Positions 44,601-53,404 of a stretch of DNA of 64,000 bases are shown piece by piece. The stretch covers positions 62,001 to 126,000 of the forward strand of contig NZ_JBFATZ010000007.1 in the NCBI RefSeq assembly GCF_040678635.1. The letters run 5' to 3'. Below the pieces are notes generated by a model. The model saw only the letters and a program-made list of their open reading frames with translations, had not been told where the DNA came from and made no database searches. This stretch comes from Thermopolyspora sp040678635 (GTDB lineage: Bacteria; Actinomycetota; Actinomycetes; Streptosporangiales; Streptosporangiaceae). The translations under genes and the position numbers were made by a program. Each line of letters opens with the position of its first letter. The stretch's first letter is position 1.

Positions 44601-45328
44601 CCACTGGAGCCGGCGACCGGCTCGACCTGCCGATGGTCGGGGGCCGTCAGAGCCTGCGCGAACAGGTGGCGCAGGCGCTGCGCAACGCCCTGATCGCCGG
44701 CGAGATGCGCTCGGGCATGGTCTACTCCGCGCCCGCGCTCGCCGCCCAGTTCGGCGTCTCGGCGACGCCGGTGCGCGAGGCGATGCTCGACCTGGCCAAG
44801 GAGGGGCTGGTCGAGGCCGTGCGCAACAAGGGCTTCCGGGTCACCGAGCTGTCCGACCGCGACCTCGACGAGCTCACCGAGCTGCGCCGCCTGATCGAGG
44901 TGCCCACGGTCGCCGCCCTGGCCGACGCCTCCAGGGCCGCCGAATTCGAGCGCCTCCGTCCCCTCGCCGCCGAGATCGCCGAGGCCGCCGACCGGGGCGA
45001 CCTGCTCGTCTACGTCAACGCCGACCTGCGTTTCCACCTCGACCTGCTCGCCCTGTCCGGCAACTCCCACCTGGTCGCCGTCACCCGCGAGCTGCGCCAC
45101 CGCGCCCGCCTCAGCGGCCTGCGCGCCCTGTCCGAGCGCGGCCTGCTCGCCGACTCGGCCCGCGAGCACCTGACCCTCCTGGACGCCCTCGTCCGCGGCG
45201 ACGCCGAGGCCGCCCGCGCAACCATGAACCACCACCTCGACCACGTACGCGGCATCTGGGCCAACCGTCCCGAGCCGCCGGGGTCCGCGCGGCCCGATCC
45301 GGCGACGCGGGCGTCCGGCGAGGCGTGA
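44597..45328 (+). CDS. GntR-family transcriptional regulator, FCD type
   Basis: 243 residues. A winged helix (LREQVAQALRNALIAGEMRSG, LAAQFGVSATPVREAMLDLAKEGLVEAVRNKGFRV) is followed by an all-helical FCD effector domain with a DLRFHLDLLALSGNSHLV-like metal/ligand-binding segment and EHLTLLDALVRGDAEAA, NHHLDHV. It lies last in the hydroxyproline operon, and probably senses an intermediate and binds near the operon promoter; the inverted repeat at 36783-36799 is a candidate site. Confidence 0.88.
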   Translation: MTTGAGDRLDLPMVGGRQSLREQVAQALRNALIAGEMRSGMVYSAPALAAQFGVSATPVREAMLDLAKEGLVEAVRNKGFRVTELSDRDLDELTELRRLIEVPTVAALADASRAAEFERLRPLAAEIAEAADRGDLLVYVNADLRFHLDLLALSGNSHLVAVTRELRHRARLSGLRALSERGLLADSAREHLTLLDALVRGDAEAARATMNHHLDHVRGIWANRPEPPGSARPDPATRASGEA

Positions 45329-45412
45329 CCGCCCCGGCGGAGCGCTCGGGCGTCGGCGACATCCGGGTCGGCGTCCGAAGGGACCCCCGCCTGCGCCGCC
45401 GCGTGCGACCGT

Positions 45413-46321
45413 TCAGGCGCGGGCGGTGCGGGTCGAGCCGAGGGAGGCGGCCACCACGCAGGCGATGGCGGCCCATTCGCGGATGTCCAGCACCTCGCCG
45501 AGGATGACCAGGCCGACCAGGGCCGCGGCTGCGGGCTCCAGGCTCATCAGGATGCCGAACACGTTCTTCGGCATGCGGCGCAGGGCCTCCAGCTCGATCG
45601 AGTACGGGATGACCGACGACAGCAGGCCCACGCCCATGCCCAGCAGCAGGATCTCGGGGCTGAGCAGGGCCGCGCCGCCGGTGGCGACGCCGATCGGAGC
45701 GGCCAGGACCACGGAGACCATCATCGCGAAGGCGAGGCCGGTGGTGCCGGGGAAGCGGCTGCCCGTGGCCGCCGAGAGCAGGATGTAGGCGGCCCAGAAC
45801 ACCGCCGCGAGCAGCGCGAAGCCGATCCCGGCCCAGCTCACCCGCCCCTCGCCGCCGGGGGCGAGCAGCAGCACCCCGGTGCCCGCCAGCGCCACCCACA
45901 GCAGGTCGAGCCGCCGCCGGGACGCCGCCACGGCGACGCCGAGCGGGCCGAGGAACTCGATGGCCACGGCGATGCCGATCGGCAGGCGGGCCAGCGCCTC
46001 GTAGAAGGTGAGGTTCATCAGGCCGAGCGTCGCCCCGAACGCGATCCCGACGCCCAGGTCCCGGCGGCTCAGGCCGCGCAGTCGCGGCCGGGCCATCAGC
46101 CCGAGGATCAGCGCGCCCGCCGCGATCCGCAGGAACACCACCGAGCTCGGCGGAAGCTGCGCGAACAGGTTCTTGGCCAGGCCCGCGCCGAGCTGGACCG
46201 ACATGATGGCCAGCAGCACCAGCCCCGGCGGCGGGATCGCGTCCGACGCCGCCCGCAGCAACGCACCCGGCCGGATCCGTCCCTCGCGGTACGGCTCGCC
46301 CGACCACGCCGACGCCGTCAT
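45413..46321 (-). CDS. EamA-family (DMT) exporter
   Basis: 302 residues with about ten membrane helices in two EamA halves (AIMSVQLGAGLAKNLFAQLPPS early, IALVL-like and EALRRMPKNVFGILMSLEPAAAALVGLV late). The second half ends with the typical LGEVLDIREWAAIACVV. It resembles RhtA/YdcZ-like exporters of amino acids or metabolites. ATG 46321 chosen; a GTG two codons earlier is possible. Convergent with the GntR gene. Substrate unknown. Confidence 0.86.
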   Translation of the reverse strand: MTASAWSGEPYREGRIRPGALLRAASDAIPPPGLVLLAIMSVQLGAGLAKNLFAQLPPSSVVFLRIAAGALILGLMARPRLRGLSRRDLGVGIAFGATLGLMNLTFYEALARLPIGIAVAIEFLGPLGVAVAASRRRLDLLWVALAGTGVLLLAPGGEGRVSWAGIGFALLAAVFWAAYILLSAATGSRFPGTTGLAFAMMVSVVLAAPIGVATGGAALLSPEILLLGMGVGLLSSVIPYSIELEALRRMPKNVFGILMSLEPAAAALVGLVILGEVLDIREWAAIACVVAASLGSTRTARA

Positions 46322-46437
46322 GCCCACCCCCGCCAGATCGTCCCCCGCCGGATCAACGCCGAGACGTCAGCGTACCCGGCCACAAAACGGCGCATTTCGA
46401 CGCCCCCCGCCCGCGGGCCGCCGGGCCCGGCGGCCGG

Positions 46438-47205
46438 TCACTCCCAGCGGAAGGTGCGGGCGGCCAGGGCCAACGTGACCGCGGCCCAGACGAGCAGGAT
46501 CAGGGACTGCGCGGCGGGAAAGCCGCCGCCGTCGGCCAGGACCGAGCGCAGACCGGTGGACAGCGCGGTGATCGGCAACAGATCCAGGACGCCCTGCACC
46601 CCCTCGGGGAAGCGGTCGACGGGGAAGACGACGCCCCCGACGCCCAGCAGGACGAGGTAGACGAGGTTGGCGGCGGCGAGGGTGGCCTCGGCGCGCAGGG
46701 TTCCGGCCATGAGCAGGCCGAGGCCGCTGAAGGCGGCGGTGCCGAGCAGGATGAGCAGGGCGGCGGACGGCCAGCCGCCGGCGGCTGGCCGCCAGCCCAG
46801 GGCGAAGGCGACGGCGGAGATCACGACCACCTGGACGACCTCCACGGCGACGACCGCGAGCGTCTTTGCGAGCATGAGGCCGGGGCGGGACAGCGGGGTC
46901 GCGCCGAGGCGTTTGAGCACGCCGTACCGGCGCTCGAAACCGGTCGCGATCGCCTGGCCGGTGAACGCCGTGGACATGATCGCCAGGGCGAGCACGCCCG
47001 GGGCCACGTGGTCCACCCGGCTGCCCTCGACCTGCAGCAGCGGCGCGGCGGAGAAGCCGACCAGCACCAGGATCGGGATGATCATGGTGAGGAGGAGCTG
47101 CTCGCCGTTGCGGAGCACGCCCCGCACCTCCGCCCCCGTCTGCGCGGCCACCATGCGCGGCAGCGGCGCCGCGCCGGGCGCGGGGGTGAAGTCAAGCGTC
47201 GTCAC
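46438..47205 (-). CDS. ABC-2 type transporter permease
   Basis: 255 residues, six membrane segments; ERRYGVLKRLGATPLSR and the later VGGVVFPVDRFPEGVQGVLDLLPIT are typical of ABC-2 (DrrB-like) permeases. GTG at 47205. Downstream of and coupled to the ATPase 47261-48169, it forms a two-gene exporter. In actinomycetes a similar pair is usually found near ctaB/sufR, which supports vertical inheritance of the surroundings. Confidence 0.9.
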   Translation of the reverse strand: MTTLDFTPAPGAAPLPRMVAAQTGAEVRGVLRNGEQLLLTMIIPILVLVGFSAAPLLQVEGSRVDHVAPGVLALAIMSTAFTGQAIATGFERRYGVLKRLGATPLSRPGLMLAKTLAVVAVEVVQVVVISAVAFALGWRPAAGGWPSAALLILLGTAAFSGLGLLMAGTLRAEATLAAANLVYLVLLGVGGVVFPVDRFPEGVQGVLDLLPITALSTGLRSVLADGGGFPAAQSLILLVWAAVTLALAARTFRWE

Positions 47206-47260
47206 GGGTCTCTCCTGATGTGCGGTTCGCGTCGGGGCGAGCAGGCGGCGGCCGATGGGG

Positions 47261-48169
47261 TCATCGCAGCTCGCGGCCGGTGAGTTCGAGGAAGACGTCC
47301 TCCAGGGTGCGGCGTTCGATGCTGAGGTCCTCGGTGGTGACGCCCTCGGTGGCGCACCAGGCGGTGACCGTGGCCAGCAGCTCGGGGCCGACCTGGCCCT
47401 CGATGATGTAGTGCCCTGCCGGGGACTCCTTGGCCGCGCTGCCGCCGGGCAGGGCGGCGAGCAGCTCGTCGAGGTTGAGGCCGGGGCGGGCGCGGAAGCG
47501 GAGCTGGCGTTCGGCGCCGGTGAGCTCGGCGGGGGTGCCCTCGGCGACCACCCGGCCGTGATCAATGATCAGGACGTGGTCGGAGAGCTTCTCGGCCTCG
47601 TCCATGAAGTGCGTGGTGAGCACGATCGAGACGCCCGCCTCGCGCAGCGCGGCGACCATGTCCCAGCAGGCGTGCCGGGCCTGCGGGTCCATGCCCGCGG
47701 TGGGCTCGTCGAGGAACACCAGCTCGGGGCGGCCGATCACGGCGGCGGCCAGCGACAGCCGCTGCTGCTGGCCGCCGGAGAGCCTGCGGTACGGCGTGCG
47801 CGCGCAGGCGGTGAGGCCGAGGCGGTCCAGCAGCGCGGCCGGGTCGAGCGGATGGGCGTGGAAGCGGGCGACCAGGCGCAGCCACTCGCCGCCGCGCATC
47901 GCCGGCGGCACGCCCCCGGTCTGGGGCATCACGCCGACGCGGGCGCGCAGTTCGGGACGGGACGGGGGCAGGCCGAGCACCCGGACCGTGCCGCCGTCCG
48001 CCCGCCGGAAGCCCTCGCAGATCTCGATCGTGGTGGTCTTGCCCGCGCCGTTGGGGCCGAGGATCGCGGTGACCGCGCCGGGTTCCGCGGCGAAGGTCAG
48101 GCCGTCGACGGCGGTGGCACGGCCGTACCGCTTGACCAGATCGACGACCTCGACGGCAGGGGAACTCAT
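47261..48169 (-). CDS. ABC transporter ATP-binding protein (ABC-2 exporter)
   Basis: 302 residues. Walker A LGPNGAGKTTT, Q-loop MPQTGG, signature RLSGGQQQRLSLA, Walker B ELVFLDEPT, and D-loop/H-switch with LTTHFMDEA. DrrA-type ATPase with a C-terminal extension of about 90 residues. Partner of the permease 55 nt downstream. Substrate unknown; such pairs export drugs or lipids. Confidence 0.93.
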   Translation of the reverse strand: MSSPAVEVVDLVKRYGRATAVDGLTFAAEPGAVTAILGPNGAGKTTTIEICEGFRRADGGTVRVLGLPPSRPELRARVGVMPQTGGVPPAMRGGEWLRLVARFHAHPLDPAALLDRLGLTACARTPYRRLSGGQQQRLSLAAAVIGRPELVFLDEPTAGMDPQARHACWDMVAALREAGVSIVLTTHFMDEAEKLSDHVLIIDHGRVVAEGTPAELTGAERQLRFRARPGLNLDELLAALPGGSAAKESPAGHYIIEGQVGPELLATVTAWCATEGVTTEDLSIERRTLEDVFLELTGRELR

Positions 48170-48581
48170 GCCACGAGTCTAGGGAGTGCCGATGGCGCTT
48201 CCGCCGTTGCGTGGCGGGTGTTGCGGGCACGTCGTGCCACCACCTGGCCATGACCGGGCCACGACCGCGCCACGACCGGGCCACAATCGGCCCACGATCG
48301 GGCGCGGTGGCGGGCGTCTGCTGGGCAAGCGCATATAAGGGCGATTAGCGGTAAATCTCTTCGAATATCCGCGTCAAGTCGATGATTTGGGCGCATTTAC
48401 GTGCAACGTTGGGAGGCGTTGAGCCCGAGACTGCGGGTAGGCGTCCCGGCGCGAGCCGGAGCGACGGTGCCGGAGCGACGGTGCCGGAGCGTGGTGCCGG
48501 AGCGACGGTGCCGGAGCGTGGTGCCGGAGCGATGGGGCAGCGATGGGCCGGGAGCGATGGGGCCAGGAGGGGGTTGCGCCG
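48170..48581. other. Intergenic region with 15-bp tandem repeats
   Basis: 412 bp between the divergent ABC and VOC genes. Imperfect 15-bp units (GGTGCCGGAGCGACG or GGTGCCGGAGCGTG-type) run from about 48459 to 48530. An AT-richer stretch at 48330-48400 may be a promoter region. No gene seen. Confidence 0.6.
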
Positions 48582-49370
48582 ATGTCAGATAGGGCCGGGT
48601 ACCAGCCCGGCGTTCCCTGCTGGGCGGATCTGTCGACCACCGACGTCAAGGCCGCAGCCGCCTTCTACGGCGAGATGCTGGGCTGGGACGTGGAGTTCGA
48701 CGACCGCGCCGACGCCGGCGGCTACGGGCAGTTCTTTCTGCGCGGCCGGCGCGTCGCGGGGATCGGCCCCACCTTCACCGAGTCGGCGTCCGCGTGGAAC
48801 ACCTACTTCGCGACCCGGGACGCGGCCGGGACCGCGGCCAAGGTCGGGGCGTGCGGCGGCACGGTGGTCATGGAGCCGATGCCCATCTTCGATCAGGGCG
48901 TGATGGCGGTCTTCCAGGATCCCTGCGGGGCGTTCTTCTCGGTCTGGCAGGCGGGTCGGCACGTCGGCGCCGAGTTGATCAACGAGCCGGGGACGGTGTG
49001 CTGGAACGAGCTCACGACCCGCGACGTCGCGGCGGCAAGGGACTTCTACACCAGGATCTTCGGCTGGCAGTCCCGCACCAGCGACATGGGCGGCGCGCCG
49101 TACACCGAGTTCCTCGCCGACGACCACTCCGTCGCGGGAGCGGTGCCGATGAGCGCCGTCCACCCGCCCGAAGCGCCTCCGCACTGGCTGGTCTATTTCT
49201 GCGTCACCGACACCGACGCCGTCACGGCCCGCGCCGAGCGGATCGGCGGCACGATCCTGGCGCCGCCGCGCAGCGTCCCGGTCGGCCGCTTCTCGGTCCT
49301 GGCCGACCCGCAGTCGGCGCCGTTCGCCGTGATCGCCCTGCCCGAGATCCCGCCTGAGACCCCTCTCTAG
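48582..49370 (+). CDS. VOC (glyoxalase/dioxygenase) family protein, two domains
   Basis: 262 residues with two VOC (betaalphabetabetabeta) domains: residues 5-125 (PCWADLSTTDVKAAAAFYGEMLGW) and 135-258 (VCWNELTTRDVAAARDFYTRIFGW). Similar to the actinomycete hydroxylase-type VOC proteins near stress genes. Metal ligands are not obvious in the usual positions. ATG 48582 with AGGAGGGGG upstream. Substrate unknown. Confidence 0.85.
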   Translation: MSDRAGYQPGVPCWADLSTTDVKAAAAFYGEMLGWDVEFDDRADAGGYGQFFLRGRRVAGIGPTFTESASAWNTYFATRDAAGTAAKVGACGGTVVMEPMPIFDQGVMAVFQDPCGAFFSVWQAGRHVGAELINEPGTVCWNELTTRDVAAARDFYTRIFGWQSRTSDMGGAPYTEFLADDHSVAGAVPMSAVHPPEAPPHWLVYFCVTDTDAVTARAERIGGTILAPPRSVPVGRFSVLADPQSAPFAVIALPEIPPETPL

Positions 49371-49420
49371 ACCCTTTGCGACCTTTCGAGACCTTTCGAG
49401 ACCTTTCGAGACCCTTTGCG
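49371..49420. repeat. 10-bp tandem repeat ACCTTTCGAG
   Basis: Immediately after the VOC stop: ACCCTTTGCG, three copies of ACCTTTCGAG, then ACCCTTTGCG again, exactly in 10-bp steps. The near-helical period would put equal faces of the DNA together, as in a protein-binding array; a slippage product is equally possible. Confidence 0.85.
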
Positions 49421-49453
49421 ACATCGCGGCCGCGGCGGGGCCGAGCGGCGGGG

Positions 49454-50899
49454 TCACCCCGTGATGGCGGCGATCAACTCGGACGCCTTCGGGCGGTTGC
49501 GGGGGTCCTTGTCCAGGCAGGCGGCGATCGGCCGCACCAGGGGTCCGGGCAGGCCGGACAGGTCGGGCTCCTTGGTCATGATCTGGTGGAGCACCTGGTA
49601 CGGGTTCGACCCGTTGAACGCGATCCGGCCGGTGCCGCCGTAGATCATGGTCGAGCCCCAGCTGAATATGTCCGACGCCGGTCCGATCGACTCGCCGTTG
49701 ATCTGCTCGGGGGACATGTAGAGCGGGGTGCCCTTGATGCCCGCCGTGGTGGTGCCCTGGTCCAGCGCCTTGGCGAGGCCGAAGTCGATGACCCGGGGCC
49801 CGTCCGGGGCGAGCAGCACGTTCGCCGGCTTGAAGTCGCGGTGCACGATTCCGGCCCGGTGGATCGCCGCCAGCGCCCCCGAGGTGGCGATGGCGAGGCG
49901 GATCAGGCTGTCCCCGCTCATCGGGCCCTCCTTCCGCACCTGCCGCTCCAGCGAGGAGCCCGCGACGTACTCGCTCACGATGTAGGCGGAGCCGTCCATC
50001 ACCCCCGCGTCGATGATCCGGGCGGTCGAGTAGGACGGCACCCGCCGCGCCGCGGTGACCTCCCGGATGAATGTCTCGCGTTCTCGCTCGCTGACGCGGT
50101 GGTGCAGCACCTTCAGGGCCACGCGCGTGCCGTCCGGATGCTGGGCCAGGTAGACCGTGCCCTGACCGCCCTCGCCGATCTTGTCAAGAAGCAGGTACTG
50201 CCCCAGCCGCCTGGGCGGGCCCTGGGGCGGCGGCGTCGCGGGGCCCCATGCCGCCTGATTGGGCGAGGGGGTCCAGTCGCGCGGGCCGGGAGAGGGCGGG
50301 CCGGGGGGCGTGGGCCACGAGTGCCGCGCGGGGGAGTGGGACCCCGGTGCATGAGGCGCCGGAGTGTGGGGTGCCGGTGCGTGGGGTGCCGGTGCGTGCG
50401 GACCGGAATTCGTGGGGACGGTGAACGGCGTCGCCATTGGGAGAGGGGCCGCCGCCGGGTGGGCGGGGAACGGAGCCTGGGGGGCGGGGGCCACCGGCCG
50501 AGGCGGCCACGCGTGCGGCGCGGCGTGGCGGTGAGCGGCGCGGGCGGACCTGGGCATGAAGACCGACTGCCGGATGAGGAGGGTGTGCACCAGGCCGCCG
50601 ATCATGTTGGTGAGCCACGCGATCGCGAAGAACGCTTCGGACAGGGCGTAATCGTGGTCCGAGGCGATGAGCCCCAGGATCATCAGGGTGAAGTAGAAGA
50701 TCACCGCCATCGCCTGGAACAGGCTGCGTAACCGGATGGCGGCGCTGGCGACCACCGCGAAGGTCAGCAGGCCGAACGTGTAGAGGGGCGCCAACGCCCA
50801 CACGACGCTGACGGCCTGACGCGCGCCCGACAGGCGGCCGGGCACGCCCCCGTACGGCGGGGAGGGGAGGTGCGGGCCGGGGCCCTGTGGATAGGACAC
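49454..50899 (-). CDS. Membrane Ser/Thr protein kinase with N-terminal TM domain
   Basis: 481 residues. Unusual order: residues 28-112 form about three membrane segments (VWALAPLYTFGLLTFAVVA, MAVIFYFTLMILGLIA, WLTNMIGGLVHTLLI), then a Pro/His-rich linker with repeated HAPAP, and the kinase domain at 215-481. Kinase motifs: GEGGQGTVYL, VALKVLHH, E-helix, VHRDFKPANVL, IDFGLAK and YMSPEQ. Common Pkn kinases place the single TM helix after the kinase. GTG start at 50899. Divergent from sufR. Confidence 0.88.
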   Translation of the reverse strand: MSYPQGPGPHLPSPPYGGVPGRLSGARQAVSVVWALAPLYTFGLLTFAVVASAAIRLRSLFQAMAVIFYFTLMILGLIASDHDYALSEAFFAIAWLTNMIGGLVHTLLIRQSVFMPRSARAAHRHAAPHAWPPRPVAPAPQAPFPAHPAAAPLPMATPFTVPTNSGPHAPAPHAPAPHTPAPHAPGSHSPARHSWPTPPGPPSPGPRDWTPSPNQAAWGPATPPPQGPPRRLGQYLLLDKIGEGGQGTVYLAQHPDGTRVALKVLHHRVSERERETFIREVTAARRVPSYSTARIIDAGVMDGSAYIVSEYVAGSSLERQVRKEGPMSGDSLIRLAIATSGALAAIHRAGIVHRDFKPANVLLAPDGPRVIDFGLAKALDQGTTTAGIKGTPLYMSPEQINGESIGPASDIFSWGSTMIYGGTGRIAFNGSNPYQVLHQIMTKEPDLSGLPGPLVRPIAACLDKDPRNRPKASELIAAITG

Positions 50900-50992
50900 A
50901 GCGCGAATGATACGGACTCACCGGCCTTACCGAGGGATAACCGGTGCTGTGGGGGCCGCCGATCCGGCTCCTCCAGGCCCGTCCGCCAGAGC

Positions 50993-51011
50993 TTAGGTAA
51001 GCCTTGCCTGC
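50993..51011 (+). promoter_or_regulatory. Putative IdeR/DmdR-type iron box upstream of sufR
   Basis: TTAGGTAAGCCTTGCCTGC: the first half matches the actinobacterial iron-box consensus TTAGGTTAG and the second half is a near inverse. The box lies about 80-100 bp before sufR. Such a site would let the iron regulator act on the suf operon. The right half has mismatches. Confidence 0.6.
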
Positions 51012-51072
51012 GTGATGTACGTCATTTCAAGGATCTCGCGCGAGGGTTTGTGTTGCGGGAAGGAATTACGCC

Positions 51073-51087
51073 ACACTGATGTTGTGA
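51073..51087 (+). promoter_or_regulatory. SufR-type operator ACACT-N5-TGTGA
   Basis: ACACT-GATGT-TGTGA matches exactly the recognition pattern reported for mycobacterial SufR (as I recall it). It ends 6 nt before the sufR ATG at 51093 and overlaps an alternative GTG start at 51084, so SufR binding would block transcription or early elongation of its own operon. Confidence 0.75.
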
Positions 51088-51092
51088 AAAAC

Positions 51093-51875
51093 ATGGCGGG
51101 AATGAAGCAGGGCAGGCAGGAGACCGCGGACGCGCGGCCGTCCGGCGTGCTCGATGGCGTTCCCGCCGCCCTGGCACCGCAGGGGCCGACCGGGGGGAAC
51201 GAGCGCGGGACCCGCGCGCGTGTCGCCCGGCTGATCCTGGAGCACGGGCCGATCACCGCCGCCGCGCTCGGCGAGCGGCTCGGCCTGACCCCCGCAGCCG
51301 TGCGCCGTCACCTCGACGCGCTGCTGGCCGAGGGCATGATCGAGCCGCGTACCGCCCGGCCGCGAGGCCAGCGGGGGCGCGGCAGGCCGGCGAAGCTGTT
51401 CGCGATCACCGACGCGGGCCGCAGCGCCTTCGAGCACGCCTACGACGACCTGGCCGGGAGCGCGCTGCGCTTCCTGGCCGAGCGTATCGGCAAGCACGCG
51501 GTGACGGAGTTCGCGCGCTCCCAGGTGGCCGGGCTCGTCGAGCGGCTCGCGCCCGCGATGCGCGAGGTGCCCGTCGAGCAGCGGGTGCGCATGCTCGCGC
51601 AGGCGCTGTCCGCCGACGGATACGCCGCGTCCTCCAGCCAGGCCCAGTCCGGCGGCGAGCAGCTGTGCCAGCACCACTGCCCGGTGGCGCACGTCGCGGC
51701 CGAGTTCCCGGAGCTGTGCGAGGCCGAGACCGAGGCGTTCGCGCGCCTGCTCGGCACCCCCGTGCAGCGGCTGGCGACCATCGCCCACGGCGACGGGGTG
51801 TGCACCACCCACGTCAGCCCGCACGCGCTGGCCGTACGGAACAAACAGGCGCGGCGACCGGACGCCGACATCTGA
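51093..51875 (+). CDS. sufR: SufR, Fe-S cluster-binding repressor of the suf operon
   Basis: 260 residues. A winged helix (ARLILEHGPITAAALGERLGLTPAAVRRHLDALLAEGMI) and a C-terminal domain with the cluster Cys set: LCQHHCPVAHVAAEFPELCEAE (C-x3-C ... C) and a later GVCTTHVS. This matches DeoR-like SufR. It responds to Fe-S status and represses the operon. ATG at 51093 is favoured; GTG 51084 would overlap the operator. First gene of the suf operon. Confidence 0.93.
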   Translation: MAGMKQGRQETADARPSGVLDGVPAALAPQGPTGGNERGTRARVARLILEHGPITAAALGERLGLTPAAVRRHLDALLAEGMIEPRTARPRGQRGRGRPAKLFAITDAGRSAFEHAYDDLAGSALRFLAERIGKHAVTEFARSQVAGLVERLAPAMREVPVEQRVRMLAQALSADGYAASSSQAQSGGEQLCQHHCPVAHVAAEFPELCEAETEAFARLLGTPVQRLATIAHGDGVCTTHVSPHALAVRNKQARRPDADI

Positions 51876-51989
51876 CGACGACACCTGACGACACAGACGA
51901 CAACCAGTGAGCAGACCCAGGGGCGCGTGCCCGGCACGCGCGATAGATCACGCAAGCACGCCTACGGACAAGAGCAAGGAGACCGGAGG

Positions 51990-53402
51990 GTGACTGTCAC
52001 CGACCGCCCGGAGCTGGCAGGCCTCGGGAACTACAAGTTCGGCTGGGCCGACCCCGACGCCGCCGGCGCCGCTGCGCGCCGAGGCCTGTCCGAGGAGGTC
52101 GTTCGCAACATCTCCGAGCTGAAGAACGAGCCGGAGTGGATGCTCGACCTGCGGCTGAAGGGCCTTCGCCTGTTCGAGAAGAAGCCCCTGCCGACCTGGG
52201 GTTCCGACCTCTCCGGCATCGACTTCGACAACATCAAGTACTTCGTCCGCTCCACCGAGAAGCAGGCCGCGTCCTGGGACGAGCTGCCCCCGGACATCAA
52301 GAACACCTACGACAAGCTGGGCATCCCCGAGGCCGAGAAGCAGCGGCTCATCGCGGGCGTCGCCGCCCAGTACGAGTCCGAGGTCGTCTACCACAAGATC
52401 CGTGCGGACCTTGAGGAGAAGGGCGTCATCTTCCTCGACACCGACACCGGCCTCAAGGAGCACCCGGAGCTCTTCAAGGAGTACTTCGGCTCGGTGATCC
52501 CGGTCGGCGACAACAAGTTCGCCGCGCTCAACACGGCCGTGTGGTCCGGCGGGTCGTTCATCTACGTGCCGCCCGGCGTGCACGTGGAGATCCCGCTGCA
52601 GGCCTACTTCCGGATCAACACCGAGAACATGGGCCAGTTCGAGCGGACCCTGATCATCGTGGACGAGGGCTCCTACGTCCACTACGTCGAGGGCTGCACC
52701 GCGCCGATCTACTCCTCCGACTCGCTGCACAGCGCGGTCGTGGAGATCATCGTGAAGAAGAACGCGCGCTGCCGCTACACGACCATCCAGAACTGGTCGA
52801 ACAACGTCTACAACCTGGTCACCAAGCGCGCCGTCGCCTACGAGGGCGCGACCATGGAGTGGATCGACGGCAACATCGGCTCGAAGGTCACGATGAAGTA
52901 CCCGGCCGTCTACCTCATGGGCGAGCACGCCAAGGGCGAGACCCTGTCGGTCGCGTTCGCCGGCGAGGGCCAGCACCAGGACGCCGGGGCCAAGATGGTC
53001 CACCTGGCGCCGAAGACGTCCTCGACGATCGTGTCCAAGTCGGTGGCGCGCGGAGGCGGGCGCACCTCCTACCGCGGCCTCGTGCAGATCGAGGAGGGCG
53101 CGGCGGGCAGCGCCAGCACCGTCAAGTGCGACGCGCTGCTGGTCGACACGATCAGCCGCTCCGACACCTACCCGTACGTGGACGTCCGCGAGGACGACGT
53201 GTCCATGGGCCACGAGGCCACCGTCTCCAAGGTCTCCGAGGACCAGCTGTTCTACCTGATGAGCCGCGGCCTGAACGAGGACGAGGCGATGGCGATGATC
53301 GTGCGCGGCTTCGTCGAGCCGATCGCCCGCGAGCTCCCGATGGAGTACGCGCTGGAGCTGAACCGGCTCATCGAGCTGCAGATGGAAGGAGCGGTTGGCT
53401 GA
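51990..53402 (+). CDS. sufB: SufB, Fe-S cluster assembly scaffold
   Basis: 470 residues; the scaffold subunit of the SufBCD complex. Typical stretches: YKFGWADPDAAGAAARRGLSE, TWGSDLSGIDFDNIKYFVRS, FIYVPPGVHVEIPLQAYFRIN, YVHYVEGCTAPIYSSDSLHSAVVEI. GTG at 51990 with AGGAGACCGGAGG upstream. Two nt from sufD. Confidence 0.98.
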   Translation: MTVTDRPELAGLGNYKFGWADPDAAGAAARRGLSEEVVRNISELKNEPEWMLDLRLKGLRLFEKKPLPTWGSDLSGIDFDNIKYFVRSTEKQAASWDELPPDIKNTYDKLGIPEAEKQRLIAGVAAQYESEVVYHKIRADLEEKGVIFLDTDTGLKEHPELFKEYFGSVIPVGDNKFAALNTAVWSGGSFIYVPPGVHVEIPLQAYFRINTENMGQFERTLIIVDEGSYVHYVEGCTAPIYSSDSLHSAVVEIIVKKNARCRYTTIQNWSNNVYNLVTKRAVAYEGATMEWIDGNIGSKVTMKYPAVYLMGEHAKGETLSVAFAGEGQHQDAGAKMVHLAPKTSSTIVSKSVARGGGRTSYRGLVQIEEGAAGSASTVKCDALLVDTISRSDTYPYVDVREDDVSMGHEATVSKVSEDQLFYLMSRGLNEDEAMAMIVRGFVEPIARELPMEYALELNRLIELQMEGAVG

Positions 53403-53404
53403 CC

